Shown one piece after another: positions 22,845-35,000 of a DNA stretch of 64,000 bases; the stretch's first letter is position 1; the number at the start of each line of letters is the position of its first letter. The DNA is from Gelatoporia subvermispora B (Eukaryota > Basidiomycota > Agaricomycetes > Polyporales > Gelatoporiaceae). Both the position numbers and the translations under genes were made by a program. The notes under the pieces were generated by a model that was not told the origin of the DNA, searched no databases, and saw only the letters and a program-made list of their open reading frames with translations. The stretch spans positions 62,001 through 126,000 of the forward strand of contig KB445794.1 of assembly GCA_000320605.2 (NCBI GenBank), written 5' to 3'.

Positions 22845-24990
22845 CGAGAAATAACCAAGATTCTGCGAACCCTTTGAGAGCTGTTCAACAAGATGCGGTC
22901 ACCAAAACATACCAGAGTACAGAAGCGAAGAACGTATCCGAGGAGCTATGACAATGAGAGAGGTTGTGATATGTCGGTATACAGTATAGAGACAATGCCC
23001 TCCATTGTCTACTCACTGGTATTTTATATGCGCGGATACTGGACTCCGATAAGTTCGCAATATAGTCCGATGACTTGGGTTTTGACGCGGCAAGTGGAGC
23101 ATCTCAGACTTCGGAACTGTGCTCCATCAAATGCCACCGGAACATTACCATACCAAGGCAGCGACACTGGTGGGCCGAAGCTTGGCAGTGCGCTCGAAGG
23201 CCGGGATGCGGACACAGCATTGGGATAATAGGGATAGAGGAGGACCAGGATCACCATCTTCGAACCTTGACCACCTGCGTTCGGCGCTCGGGCCTCCCAA
23301 GGTCCGTACGCGGTGTTATGCACCCGGCTTCTAGCATTCAATAGAATGGTAACTATGCCCGCATGCATTCGGCGCGAGCCAGAGATGATCCAAGTAGAGG
23401 ACTTCGCACAGAGTCACGCGATATCGCTAAGGCGGTAGAAGAGTGAAAGAAGGTACTCATAGAATCAATGCACGAGCCGGTTCATTTGCCTCCGTTATAT
23501 GCGTGAATCACAAGAACCAGCCCTACAGATAAGACAAAGAGTGTGATGGTTTGGCGGGCTAGGCAGACCTGCGAGAAAGGTGCTGCTAGGCCTAAATGCC
23601 ATGTGGTGGAGGACCCCGTGAGTAGGCTGACTGAGCATTGTTGAAAAGCATATGTAGAGCTAATGTTATGAGAGAAGATTTCGGCGAAGAAGCAACGTTT
23701 CAGTCTGTAGACTCGACAAAAGGCGACGACGAGAAAGCAGGGTTCAGTATCCTCCACTTAAGCCGGCATATACCGTGAGCGCTTTTTAACGCATGTGACT
23801 CTGAGGTCGTGTGAACGAAGCCTGAAGGCCTGAGTTCCTCGACATTCGCATTGACGACGATTCGAGGCCTAGTCGTCGACAAAATGCTGCGATTGTGTCA
23901 ATCACATTCACTGAAGGAGTTTCCGGAATGAGTAGCAGAGTCAAACTCCCCACAAATATTTGTGTTTTGTCCGATACGTCAAGCGTGATACTTATATCTC
24001 TGGTCAACCCACATTCCAAGTACTGCGGCGTTAATTCAAAAGATTTGCTAGAGTACGAACACGATGTTTAATATTATTCAGGGGTGAATGGACCTCCGTA
24101 GCTTCTCCTGTCGCTATGAGGTGCGCGGGCGAACGCCGCAGACGCTTACTGCGCGGTATGATTATATTTGCTCATGACCTTACACTAGGAATATGATGAG
24201 ATAAAATACAGTAGTCTGGAGACAATGAGCTGACTCACTGGGGATCAGACAGAGTCAGATAACGTCGAGAATGCTTGCGGTGAATGCAGAAATATAGCCA
24301 TACTATGCAAGTGATAAGCATGCCAAATGGGCATACTGTGTGAATAGACATCGCATCGTGGAAGTGCGACGAGGCCATGATCGACTGTACTCCCTCGTTG
24401 GTCAGCTGGCCATACACTATGACCGATGACACGTGTTGCTGAGACGATATTGAAGATAGGTGATGTCAGGGGCCATTGAAAGATCTGCATTTACAAATCG
24501 CGCTTGACATTAAGATTTAAGAATTAACTTCGAGTCGTCTTGAGATCTTAGATGTGCGCTTGCTATACTGCTCTGAGGCGATCCCGTTCATCCAGGATCA
24601 GGCACGCTGTGGTGTAGGATTCAAACGAACTCGCGGTGTCAATCTAGAGTGCACACTCGATGAGTTGTGTACGAGGCGGTTCACAATCACATGGTTGCTC
24701 GCGATCCCGCCGGGGTAGGGCTAGCATGTTGCAGCAGTGAGATTAGAGTACGTTTCACACTACACGTAGACGCATACTCACCAATCAATCGAGTTCCGCC
24801 CTCGATCATCATCTATCGTATATGCGACAAAACGATGCATTCAAGCGAAGCCTCTGTAGGTTATACAGCGTCAATCCCACAATTCATTCATGATAACGCC
24901 AGATTTCCCTGCGGGCCGACTATCGCGTGTAACACGCCCGTAAGCACGGACGTGTGCACCGTTTCGTACCGTCTTGTCGCTCTAGCACAC
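22845..24990. other. Region with possible membrane-protein remnants on the minus strand
   Basis: Several minus-strand frames hold hydrophobic stretches, for example FGMLITCIVWLYFCIHRK (24.3 kb), QIFVGSLTLLLIPETP (23.9 kb) and ARQTITLFVLSVGLVLVIHA ending at 23482. Together they suggest a decayed or intron-rich multipass protein gene between about 24.5 and 23.0 kb. I could not connect the pieces in frame or identify a family, so no gene is called. Confidence 0.3.
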
Positions 24991-26640
24991 TAGACCCCAC
25001 GTACGCCGTTTCCCCGCGGCACAGCTCACACACCCGCGCGCGAGACGCTCGAAGAAGACGGGGACGGGAGCGTTTATCACGGTCGCAGGTGCCGAGATCC
25101 AGAGGCCCCCCAGCACAAATGCGCTAACTCGCCATGGTCCTCCCGCACACCGGCGCCCCGGTAGTATCGCGGGGCAACACCGCACCGATAGCCTGGGCCC
25201 GCCGGTTGCCTTTGTTACGAAGCTGGCACAATAATTGGTATTTTGGCGCGGCTACGCCTGGGGTGTGCGTAGGTGGCGGACGTCTGACGCTGACGGACGG
25301 TGGACATCGCTTACCGGGGACTTCATATATCTGGACACCTGGACGCTCGGCTTTCAGGTGCGCGGGAGTATGTAGCACGTCCTGGCCTCTGGCGTGTCCT
25401 GCCCAATATAAATGTGACGTCCGCGGGGCAGAATGTGTTTATGGCCCGATCCCGAGTGTGTAGGTGCCCGACGGCTAGTGGTATCCGGTCTCCACAGCGA
25501 ACCGGGGGAGGGCACCCCGCGCGCGCTCCGGCGCGCGCACCCACGGAGCAACCCCGCGGCTCCCACAGCTCGAGCTGCGACCCGACTCCGACTTTGGCCG
25601 TCCCTGCGGCGGAGATCGCGTAGGACGATAGATCTGGCTGGGCTGACGTCCGTCGTCGCCTGGGGACTCTGCATAAGCGGACGACGGGCCTGGTGCGGGG
25701 TGAATGATTGTGTCAGCGCGTGCGGGGTATAGGGACGGGGAGTGTGCACACTACGCGGGTGATGCGCACAGGGTCGGGGTAAGCGGCGGCGGAGACTAAG
25801 GCTCGTTTGCAGGGGCGCAGTGATTGCGCAGCAGTTGTTGTTCTGCGAGTGGGATCATGGTGCTGCACGATGGGCTACAGGCTATCACAGGTCACAACTC
25901 AGTGGCACCCAGAGTGCTGCAGGTCTCGATGCGTAACGGGCGATGCGTCAGCATGCGTTGCCATCGAGCGGGGTCTAGACGGTCTGGTTCTGTTGCTGTG
26001 TCCGCATCTGGGAGACCTGCACGACAGTCCAGAGCAGTCGAACAACCCTTCAATCTATCGGGCAAAGATAGAGTTCATCGCCGCGAATATAGTTACGGGG
26101 CTCACTGTCTGCTCCTTGGGCATGATGCGCACTTCCGGCTGGGACCGAAAAGCATTCCATGAGAGATGTGGTCTTCTAGGCATTGCTAATACCTGTATGT
26201 GCACTTCTCTGGTTCCAGTGTGTTAGTATTTCGATGTGCGGTATCCCCGGATGGTCTCAAGACTCCCGAGGATACCGCGCAAGGGTGTTGTTCGTCGTTC
26301 CGCCGGTTTCAGACAGCAAAGTCCAAGTATACCATGACAGCATGGAACAAGGCCATTGCAATTTTGTCAAGGCCGAAGCATCCATCAATACTATAGGGTT
26401 TGACAACAGATAACATTGTGCGTGGACGAATACATGAGGGGCGTACGGATACAAAGGATATACCTCCACTACGGGCCGCGTCCGACAATAGCACGTCGGA
26501 GCGATCTTAGGATGGAGTGCATCGCTCTCCCTCGCGAAAAGTTCAAGATGCTCCCGTAGCGTCGAATCCGGAGAGACAACCTAGAGAGCAACCCAAATAT
26601 CAACCAGCGAGGTGAACTTTCGATAGAGAGCCACGACGCG
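24991..26640. other. GC-rich block followed by unannotated sequence
   Basis: From about 24995 to 25750 the sequence becomes markedly GC-rich, with open frames on all strands that look like composition artefacts (Arg/Pro/Ala-rich, no motifs). 25.8-26.6 kb returns to mixed composition with no recognisable gene. Confidence 0.4.
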
Positions 26641-26787
26641 CGCGCACAGATTTTATGGCGCGCGCCTCGCGGTCCCGCGCACGGACCATGCGCGTCAGAC
26701 TATAAAAGGCGCGTCGCGCGCGAACGGGGTTTCTCTTTACAGTCACCTCGGTCTCTGAAGCTCGTGTTGGACGCGCTTTAATGCGCG
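26641..26787 (+). promoter_or_regulatory. TATA-containing, GC-rich orphan promoter
   Basis: A cluster of GCGCGC motifs (26637-26735) surrounds a strong TATA box, TATAAAAG at 26701-26708. The layout resembles the histone promoter in this window. Transcription rightward would begin near 26730 and meet ATGs at 26781 and 26788. No recognised gene lies downstream for 4 kb on this strand. Confidence 0.4.
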
Positions 26788-26880
26788 ATGAAGACGGCTG
26801 GCTTCAACCTTTGGTGCGAGGCCGAGAAGAGCGATCCTTGGAGTCTAGAGCTGGGCATGCCGTTTGCTTTCGTATTCTAA
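26788..26880 (+). CDS. Possible micro-ORF (30 residues) after the TATA promoter
   Basis: ATG 26788 to TAA 26878. The peptide begins MKTAGFNLWCEAEKSDPW and ends PFAFVF. Codon choice (GCC GAG AAG AGC) is coding-like and it begins about 87 bp after a TATA box. It may be a real small protein, a uORF, a first exon or chance. An overlapping frame from ATG 26781 also stays open for 35 codons. There is no homology basis. Confidence 0.25.
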   Translation: MKTAGFNLWCEAEKSDPWSLELGMPFAFVF

Positions 26881-29800
26881 CTGGCTGAGCGGCTAATCAG
26901 CTCTCGGCACATTTTCTGTTTTCCGTCTGTGTCTATACCATCTTCTCTATCAGTATCAGCTATCTGTACTACGCTCGGTGCAATGCGATGCTCTTGCCAC
27001 TCTTCTCTGTTCTGTGCGCTTATCTGAGTGTTCTGCGCAGCAACAATCACAGAACGCGAGTTCTCAGCAGGCGTGAGCACGGAATGGACACCCTCCCGTG
27101 ATTCTCCCATCAACACACCACGGATGATATTCTATAGTCCGCTGCCCTGAAATCATCCAGCTGTTTATGGGCGTGTCAAAGCCCATCAAGCCGTCCACTC
27201 CAATCACATCTCCGCAGGATCTTGCCCTTGCCCGCCACACTCCCGCCGGCTCACGCGCACCAGATCGCCGCCGCGGGCGTGTGGTCCCGCTCGCATATGC
27301 GGCAGGCGCGAGCCCGCTGGGCAGGCATCACTGCTGGCTCTGATCGCGCACCGTCCCACCGTCGCACAATCAGCCCACAGATCCCGCATAGATCCCGCCC
27401 CGGCACGTGCGCAGCCCATCAGCGCAGTCTCGGTGCAGCTGCACCGAGCCCTGAGGCCTGATGCCTCGCGCGCGGCCGCGCCCGCATCACGCCCCTGCGC
27501 GAGGAGTGCGGCGGGGGCGTCCATCAATCACCCTGAGGCTCCAACGGTTATGCACATTAGTGGCCGGGCCACGAAACGGGGCGGGGCCTTGATGGTGCGC
27601 GTGCGTCTCGCTGTGTGTGACGAGTTTTACGCTTGCGTGCGTTGAGTTTGGGGTTGGCTGATTCCGACGCGGCTGCAGTCTGACGCGCTCGACGTGTACC
27701 AGGGCCGTCCTACATGTCCCCGCTGTCGTGATTGCCTCTGTCCAGCAGATACAAAGCTTACCGGAAACGGCTCAATTGACTCGGGGTGCGGGGATCACCG
27801 TCAGGCGAGCCGTGCCATCATGACGCGGTGCACGATCTTCGAAGTTTGTTGGCGAGAGATCCAAATGTGAGTTGCAGAGCCCGTCGGGGTGCATGGCGGC
27901 TGCAGCTGTACATGAGCTGTTGCGTGCACTGCAAACTCCGGGTGCCGCCGATTTCATCACTGGCCGCTGCGCATGTCAGCAAGCACCATTTTCTGCAGGG
28001 TTCAACGTACGAGATCCCGCGACATGATGAAATGGGACGTGTCCGGCCTGCTGAGTCGTCCGTGGGGAGAGCTGTTCAGTACGAATGAATGATGGACAGC
28101 TTCGGTAGGACAGTTTCTCCGCTACACCTCGGAGACTGCGCCAGGTAAGTTGTAACACGATCCATTCATAGCTTGAGATACTCACATTCATTACACGCCT
28201 GACAGGCACTGCGCGGATGCATTATCAAATCAGAGCTCACGCCGGAGTTGGATCAAAGTTCAGGGTGCTGCCTAATACCTATACTCTGTGACCTACATAC
28301 TCGCGGGGGTGCTCCATCCAGTCTGCAGGCCGTTGCCGCATAGCGCGGGCCATGATGCGATATCGATCACAGCGAGAGGAACCTGCAGAGCACATACGCA
28401 AGGAGGGTGCCATCGTTCAGCCTCGATACAATTGCCAAGATGCATGCCAGGTGCTCAGCGAAAAGTTGAGCACATTGTACCATCTCCGTGTCATCGTTCT
28501 GACTTGATGCCGAACCAAGTGCGACAGAGCGGCTCACCAGGAATGTTCAATTTGGTTGCATTTCAACTTCAGGTCCCAACCAAGCACTCACTTGTCACTT
28601 GGACGCTCTTTATCGGAAGAATGCACCCAATCAAGATGCAAATTGCACGTCACGGCGCCATTCAGCACTGGGTACGCCGGTATGCCGCCCAGTGCAGCGC
28701 GGGCGCAGAGCGCGTCGGCGGGGACAGACTGAGCAGAAGGGCCACAGGGTTTTCCCGACCATGCCGCGGTCTGTCAGACGTGCGACCCGCGAACGCAGAG
28801 GCCCGACTCGTGAGCCAATTTGGCAGCAGGCATACCTATCTACGGGACCGAACGTGATCATGGGATGTCCGATGTGCATTCGTACGGGAAGACGCACCTC
28901 CCCGTCAGGCGCATCGGCGCATAAGCTCTCACTCGGAGCCTTCCGTAGCCTTTCCGTCAAGATGTGACCCGCAGGTTCCATTTCCACTCGTGGCTGCGGC
29001 CGTCAACGAAAGGCTAAGGGGGGCGAGCTCTGGTTTCCAGTAACTGCTGCGATCTTCAGCCTGTGCAGGTGTATACACATTTACAATGCGCGGCGACAGG
29101 GTATTCTGGGATAACACCGGTGTCGGCGTCGGCGAGCTGCGCCTGACTGTTCGCATCGCGCGGCCGGGGCAATCAGGCACACTGAGTACCAAAAGACAGA
29201 CGGGCATCCGCGGGTGACGTGTTGTTGGACAAAGTTCGCGGCGCGCAGCGCCACAATGCCATCCGCTGCGTTCCTGCATTCTTGCATCCTCCAAGCTGTC
29301 CACAGTGCTGCGCCGCGCCGCGCGCTGCCCGGCGAGGGCGCACCGGGCGGCGGTGATGGCATTCGAATTCGTGATGCAGCATCACGGAAGCCCGTCATCC
29401 TCCTGCCCCGAGAGGCAGCGAAGGCCCGGGAGCACTCCCCAGAGCCACTCACGCACTCGCAGGTGCCCAGGGAAGCCGGGGTTTGTGGTGTGCCCCAAGT
29501 CCCGGATCTTCCACCGGCACGCAGGAGTGAGAGTCGTTAGCTAGGCTCAATGCGCTGCCTGCACCGTGGGCATAAATTGACGCCTGCAATTGGATCATGC
29601 TAAGGACATATTATAGATAATTGAATGACCTGTGCCTGTCTGTTCAAGAGGAAATGTAGCACGAAACAATCAGATCATCTGTACATAACTCGAAGTTGTT
29701 CCGACTTTCTCGTACTCGTGCCAGATAAGATAGCCTGTGTGGAAACATGTCAAGGGATACAAACAGTCATCGTCACGTTTGCAATATTTATTCGCTGGTA

Positions 29801-30791
29801 ATGTGGATTTATGCCCACGGTGCTGGGAGCCGGGGACCGCCGCTCACGAACGCGGGGCGTGTGCTACAGCTTGTAATTCTGTTTTGTGCGGGGTGCCGCG
29901 GGGGCGAGGGGTGCACCGGGGACCCGGGTATCGCGGGAGAACCAGCGCGAGGAATTGATTCGGAGGGGAGCAGCTCTCCGCTTCGCGCCTTCGCGCCACG
30001 ATGGGATGCGCTGTTCACGCCTCAATCACACATCTCTCCGCCGCCCAAATTCGCAATATGCGCTGATGGTCGCTGCCCTGGCTCGCAAATACACTTTGGC
30101 TGCTCAAGTACTCATTTTGGGCTGCAATGCCTGATCCGGGGCGGGCAGCGCACATCCCTCCCACGCCCGCGTGCACCGCGGTGCTCACTGACGCGCGGCC
30201 AATCGCGGCGGGCCCGGCTGGCCTGAGCATGTGCGCCGCGTTCTGTTCGGAACCTTGGCCCCTCCCTGATTGCGCGATGCGTCTTCCGCCGACTTCGCCT
30301 GGGCGCGCATCCCACGCGGGCGGCGTGCACATGTCCGGCGAGTGCTATTGAGTGCACCATCGATGGCGGGAGGCTATCCAGCAGACGTGGGACGCGACGA
30401 CGAGAGCCAGGTACAGACGGGCGCGGTGCGATGCAAAGTGCTTCATTTTTGTGCGCGAGCCTGAGTAACATCGGTACGGAAGCAGACGGTAACGTAGCGA
30501 GCAACAAGCAAGAAAGCAGGCGGCGAAGGGGCATGGGCAGACGCGGGCGGCGAACGGTGAGCGAAGCGAGATGGGGATAAGGGAAGTGTCAAGGGGTACG
30601 AGCAACGGCACGGGGACAACAGACAAGAGGATATGGAGACAGTGTGAACGACGAACAGTCCGGTCCAGGGATCAACCGCCGAGACAGAGGCGCGGCATCG
30701 CCTGCGATACAGTAAACTTTCTACACGGGCATTGCGCCTGCATCTTGCGCGAAAAATACATATAAATACGCACAGCGCGCCACGGGGCGCA
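26881..30791. other. GC-rich intergenic region downstream of the GATA factor gene
   Basis: About 3.9 kb. GC-rich islands at 27.2-27.6, 28.6-29.5 and 29.8-30.6 kb create many overlapping frames on both strands with Arg/Ala/Pro-rich noise translations. No domain, no consistent splice chain and no RNA gene were found. Confidence 0.45.
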
Positions 30792-32034
30792 TCAGTTCGT
30801 CGCGCGGTACGCGGGCACCTCGCGCCGCTCGCCGCGCGGGCTCATCTCCGCGGGCTGCTGCGTCGGCGAGCCCACGAACGGCTTCTGGTCCACGTCCTGC
30901 GCGTCCTGCGCGTCGTCCTGCGCGGGCGCCTGCTGCGCCTGGGCGGGCGAGTGGAGCAGCGCGCGGATCTCGGGGAGGCCGCCGCCCGGTGCGGGCGCGC
31001 CCTGCGCGGGCGCGTACCCGTTCTGCGCGTGCGCCTCGGCGCGGCCCATCAGCGGCGCGATCGACGGGTGCGAGTAGTGGTGCGGCGGGAGCTGGTGCAT
31101 GTGCGCGGACATGGGCGGGAGCCGCGCCTGCGGCGGCGGCGGCGTGCGCGACGACTTGAACGTCGCGGTGACGAGCGGCCCGCGCTTGTGCGGGAACTGC
31201 TCCGGGCGCGGGCGCGAGTGCGTCCGCTCGAACAGCCCGCACTTGTTGCACAGCTAGCGGCGATGAGACGGGTGTTAGTCTGCGGCGGGTGAGTGGGGGA
31301 AGGGGGGTGCGCACCACTTTTCCGGGGGTCAGGCTCGAGCGGCGCCAGGTGGACGTGTCGGTCGTCCGGCAGTTGTAGCACTTGCGGCGCACGCGGTCGC
31401 TGAGCTTCGTCGCGGCGTCGTCGGTGTAGACCATGTACGTCGCCTGGCCGGGGTACGGCTGCGAGGTGACATATGTCGGGCGGATCGAGCGCGTCGAGAC
31501 GTGCCCGGGCATGACGTGCGTGGGCGCGGCGAAGGACGACGAGTGATGCGCCGAGCTGCTGATGCTGTCGGCGGAGTACCGCGCGCTCAGGGAGGCGCTA
31601 GAGTTGTGCAGATATTGCTGCGATTGTGCGGGGTGCCCGTAGTACGGCGTGGACGGCTGCGAGCCCTGGAGGCGCGGGAAAAATCGCAAAAATTAGGAAA
31701 ATTCGAGCGGGCACGGGAGGGCACGTACCGGGGGCGAGGGGGAGATCGAGGAGCTGAGCGAGGAGGTCGAGAGCGCGGGCGAGTGGTGCAGCGTGGCGAT
31801 CGGCGGCGGCGTCGGGTGTGCGTGCATCAGCTGGTACTCATCCGAGCGGTGGCTGGTGGGGCGAAACGGGGAAAGTTCAATTTAAAACAGCGGGTGCAGC
31901 AGAAGTGATGCGAACCCGGCGAGCCTGTCCGAAGAGTCAACACGGTGCGGCATGGGGCGAGGATGGGCGGGTTCAACCGTATAGCGGTAGGGGCCTTGAT
32001 AGTAGACAGGCGCGTAGTAGGAGCTCTGCTGCAT
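30792..32034 (-). CDS. GATA-type zinc-finger transcription factor
   Basis: Four exons: 32034-31916, 31852-31729, 31665-31315 and 31253-30792, giving 351 residues. The N-terminus (MQQSSYYAPVYYQGPYRY) is Tyr/Pro-rich; the middle is Ser-rich (HLNSSASLS-like runs). The single GATA finger spans residues ~170-220: CYNCRTTDTSTWRRSSLTPG, then KV-LCNKCGLFERTHSRPRPE and QFPHKRGP. It is C-x2-C-x19-C-x2-C, and an intron splits it just before the second Cys pair. The C-terminus is Gln/Ala/Pro-rich (PAQAQQAPAQDDAQDAQD). It should bind (A/T)GATA(A/G) sites as a nuclear regulator; the target pathway is unknown. The frame upstream of ATG 32034 stays open to 32688 but looks like 5' UTR. The gene is isolated between long spacers without recognised genes, which hints at complex regulation. 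Confidence 0.88.
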
Positions 32035-35000
32035 AGACGGATGTGGTGAGTGATCGTGACGGGTGGGGGTGGCAGTGTGATCGAGAGAGAGACTAACCCA
32101 GCGGTGATCGATGTGCAGGGGGGCAGGCGGGCTCGGGAGGGGGGCGAGACGCTTATAAGGTGGGTGGGGGTGAGACGTGACGGTATTGGTCACGGAAAAG
32201 GTATGGTCCCTTGATGAAGCTGGAGGAGGTAGATGGTGGGGTGGGGACGCGGACGGTGGCGGGTGTTCCGGGCGGGCGGCGGGAGGAGGGTCGAGGTCGC
32301 TGGGTGCGATTGTGGCGTCAGAAGGACAGGCGAGTGATGCGATATATATACAATTCACGACGTACGAAGGCATTTCCAAGGCTGTCCGTGCGAGCTGTGC
32401 GCGAAGACGATGGGATGATGAGAGTGCGAAATCAAGAAGCCCGCAGGAAAGGGGATGGGCGGCCGGCAGGCTCTCGGGAAGGATCAAAGAGATATCAGGG
32501 AGAACGGCAATTGACAAGCTCGACGGACGAGGATAGAAAGACCCAAGATATGGGGTGAAATCAGTCTCGATGCTCTTTGGCAGCAACACCCATGAACGCC
32601 ATTTCTCTGATAACCATTTTGAGCCGCCCATCAAACTGCACCTGGATTTCAAGCTCCGCATTTTCGCCCAATCTCCGCGAATTCTCACGGATCACTGGCC
32701 CAGCGCTCGCGGCAGGCCCTCGGCACCAGCCAGTGTCCCAGTCCCCCTCCACCGGGGTGTGCGGGTCTGGTCAGTGCCCAGGATGGCCATCCAGAATGGC
32801 TGCAGTGCACGCACTCCCGCGCTCCGGTACTTCATCACCTGCCTCCTTCCCTGCTCGCCATCGCCCACCCTGCCGCGCTCGTCGCTGCGATTCTCGAACC
32901 ACCGTCGCTCCCAGATCAGACTCTATTGCACACGTATCAATACACGGCGCTTTCTCGGACATGTTTCTGCCTAATCCACTGGCCCCTCTGCCATGCTCAG
33001 AATGATCGATTCTCACCCCGAAGCGGTTCCATCTGTACACTCACACCTTATCACAGCGACCCTGAGCAACGCGCCTGACCCCGACCCGAGCTAACCCGTA
33101 CCTTGTGATTGCGAGATCCCGTCCAATATTCAATCTTAGATTATGCGACCGCACTCGACTCCACCTGCGCGTCGACACTCGGCGCGACGAATGCGAGTCC
33201 AGCACGCGCACATCCCCCTGCTCGCCCTGCATTCCTCAGCAGATCGCTGCGCGCGAACGTGCCCCACGTCATACGGCACAGGCCCCGTGCACGCGCGGCG
33301 TCCCCGGACAGGCGGTACATCGGGGTCCATTCCCAATTCCGCACCTCTGCGCGTTTATTTGCGCGGGGGTGACTGCGGGCCCAGCGCGGAACTGAACTTG
33401 CTTTGATGAAACTCTATCCCTTTCTATGTGATGCCTCGAACGAGCCCCGGCTTCGGCTCTATGTGGTTTCACATCTGATCGATGTCTTTCTCTTGTACAT
33501 CGTTCCCACGAAGCCTGGCGGCTGTACCCAACCCATCGCACACCGAGACGGCACCTCGTGCTCGTTCGGCCCCAATTCATTATGCCCACCCCGCACTACC
33601 ACAGGGGAAGGAGGAGGCATCGGGTCTGGGCTAGACAACTTCGGGCATCTTCATTCTCGGCGGACCCGCCCTTCTCGGACCGCGGACGTGCTGGATGTTC
33701 GCGGCATCCACCCGTTCGCGGCAGCCAACGGGAGCCACTCAATCAGTGCTCCGCCGATGAGATGGCTCAGCACCGTCTTCGTCGCGCTCGTTCCCGCAAC
33801 AGGCAGCCTGCCACCCTCGAGACGGGAAGCGTGCCAGGCTTGCCAGTGCACCTGCCCGGCTTCCCGGCCGGTCGGGGGATCAGCCACACCCGTCTATAGT
33901 ACTTGTCTGCCACCACAGCCGCTCCCGTCTGTTCCCCCGCTGCGCATGCATCTGATATGATCCTGCAGCGCCAGCACTGGATCAGTCAGACACCTCGTAT
34001 GCTTCGCATCTATCTCCAAGTCAATGCACCGCGACAAGCCCTCATCCGAGGGATCCCAGCATCACGACTCTGCGACATGGAAGCACGATAAGAATAGCAG
34101 CCCATCATCCCCTATGTCCTCCTGGTACGAGTCTTGCATTGGGGCAGATTTGGCTCACTCTCAACGTACCAGAAGAAGGCCTGTCCTGTACATCGGAGCC
34201 TATGTCATCTGCGTGCAGTTTCACCCACAACCATCATCCCAATATGATATTCGCCATCTCTGCACCCGCTCCGTCTGTACGAAACCGCGCTGGATAAGAT
34301 TACAAGCAGCCTGCTTCCCCCCGCTGACAGGCGCGCGAGCACCGACTGGGTCTCGCTCGCGCACGCCGTCCCGGGAGCTGGCTGCGCGTGGGAGCGCGCC
34401 GGGGGCCAAATTGACCGTATCTGCGTTCGAACCACCTTCTCGGGCGTACCCGCCGCGGCGTACCTACTCCTCGTGCCTACATTCCAAACCACTGCTCAGT
34501 GGGTCGCTGGCGCACGCGCTCCTGCAGTGTCGCGGGCCCTGAGTCTCGTCATTGTGTGGCAGCAGCCTGCTCCGTCGACAAGGTTATGCTCGCCCGCTCA
34601 TTGACGGCCCGGTGATAACGTCTGTCCGGACACTGCGAGCACTGGGCGCTGATGCTTGCTATGCTGCGGTGCAATGGCCATCATTTGCGTGCATCTAGGG
34701 CCCATTCCCGGGACCGCGCCACGCAGCTGGGGCTGGCGCGGGGGGCAGGTAGAACACCGTAAGCGGGCGCGGGCGAGCTCCCGGGCACGCTCGCGATGTG
34801 ATTATCACATCACGCACCGCGATCCCGCGGCGACGAGGCTGCTGCTCCCGCGACCATCTCAGCTCAAGCGCGCCCGCATCACGTTCCGCCACGATTTCTG
34901 CTCGCGCGCTGGAGACGCCGCGCTTCCATTCCGACGAACAACGGCTTCGTGGGCGCAGGGTGCACGGCGCGCACAGTTCCGGCACACTGCGCGCGCGGGA

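Noticed and set aside
24982..25749. Overlapping GC-rich frames on all strands (up to 131 codons)
   Set aside because: Arg/Pro/Ala-rich translations in several frames at once are expected from GC-rich DNA; no motif is present.
27204..30626. Many 70-190 codon frames on both strands
   Set aside because: They conflict with each other, have no domains and follow GC content; none was supported as a gene.
32035..32688. Extension of the GATA ORF upstream to give a ~200-residue longer N-terminus
   Set aside because: The stretch lacks conserved sequence and looks like 5' UTR; ATG 32034 precedes the Tyr/Pro-rich start and leads cleanly into the spliced exons.
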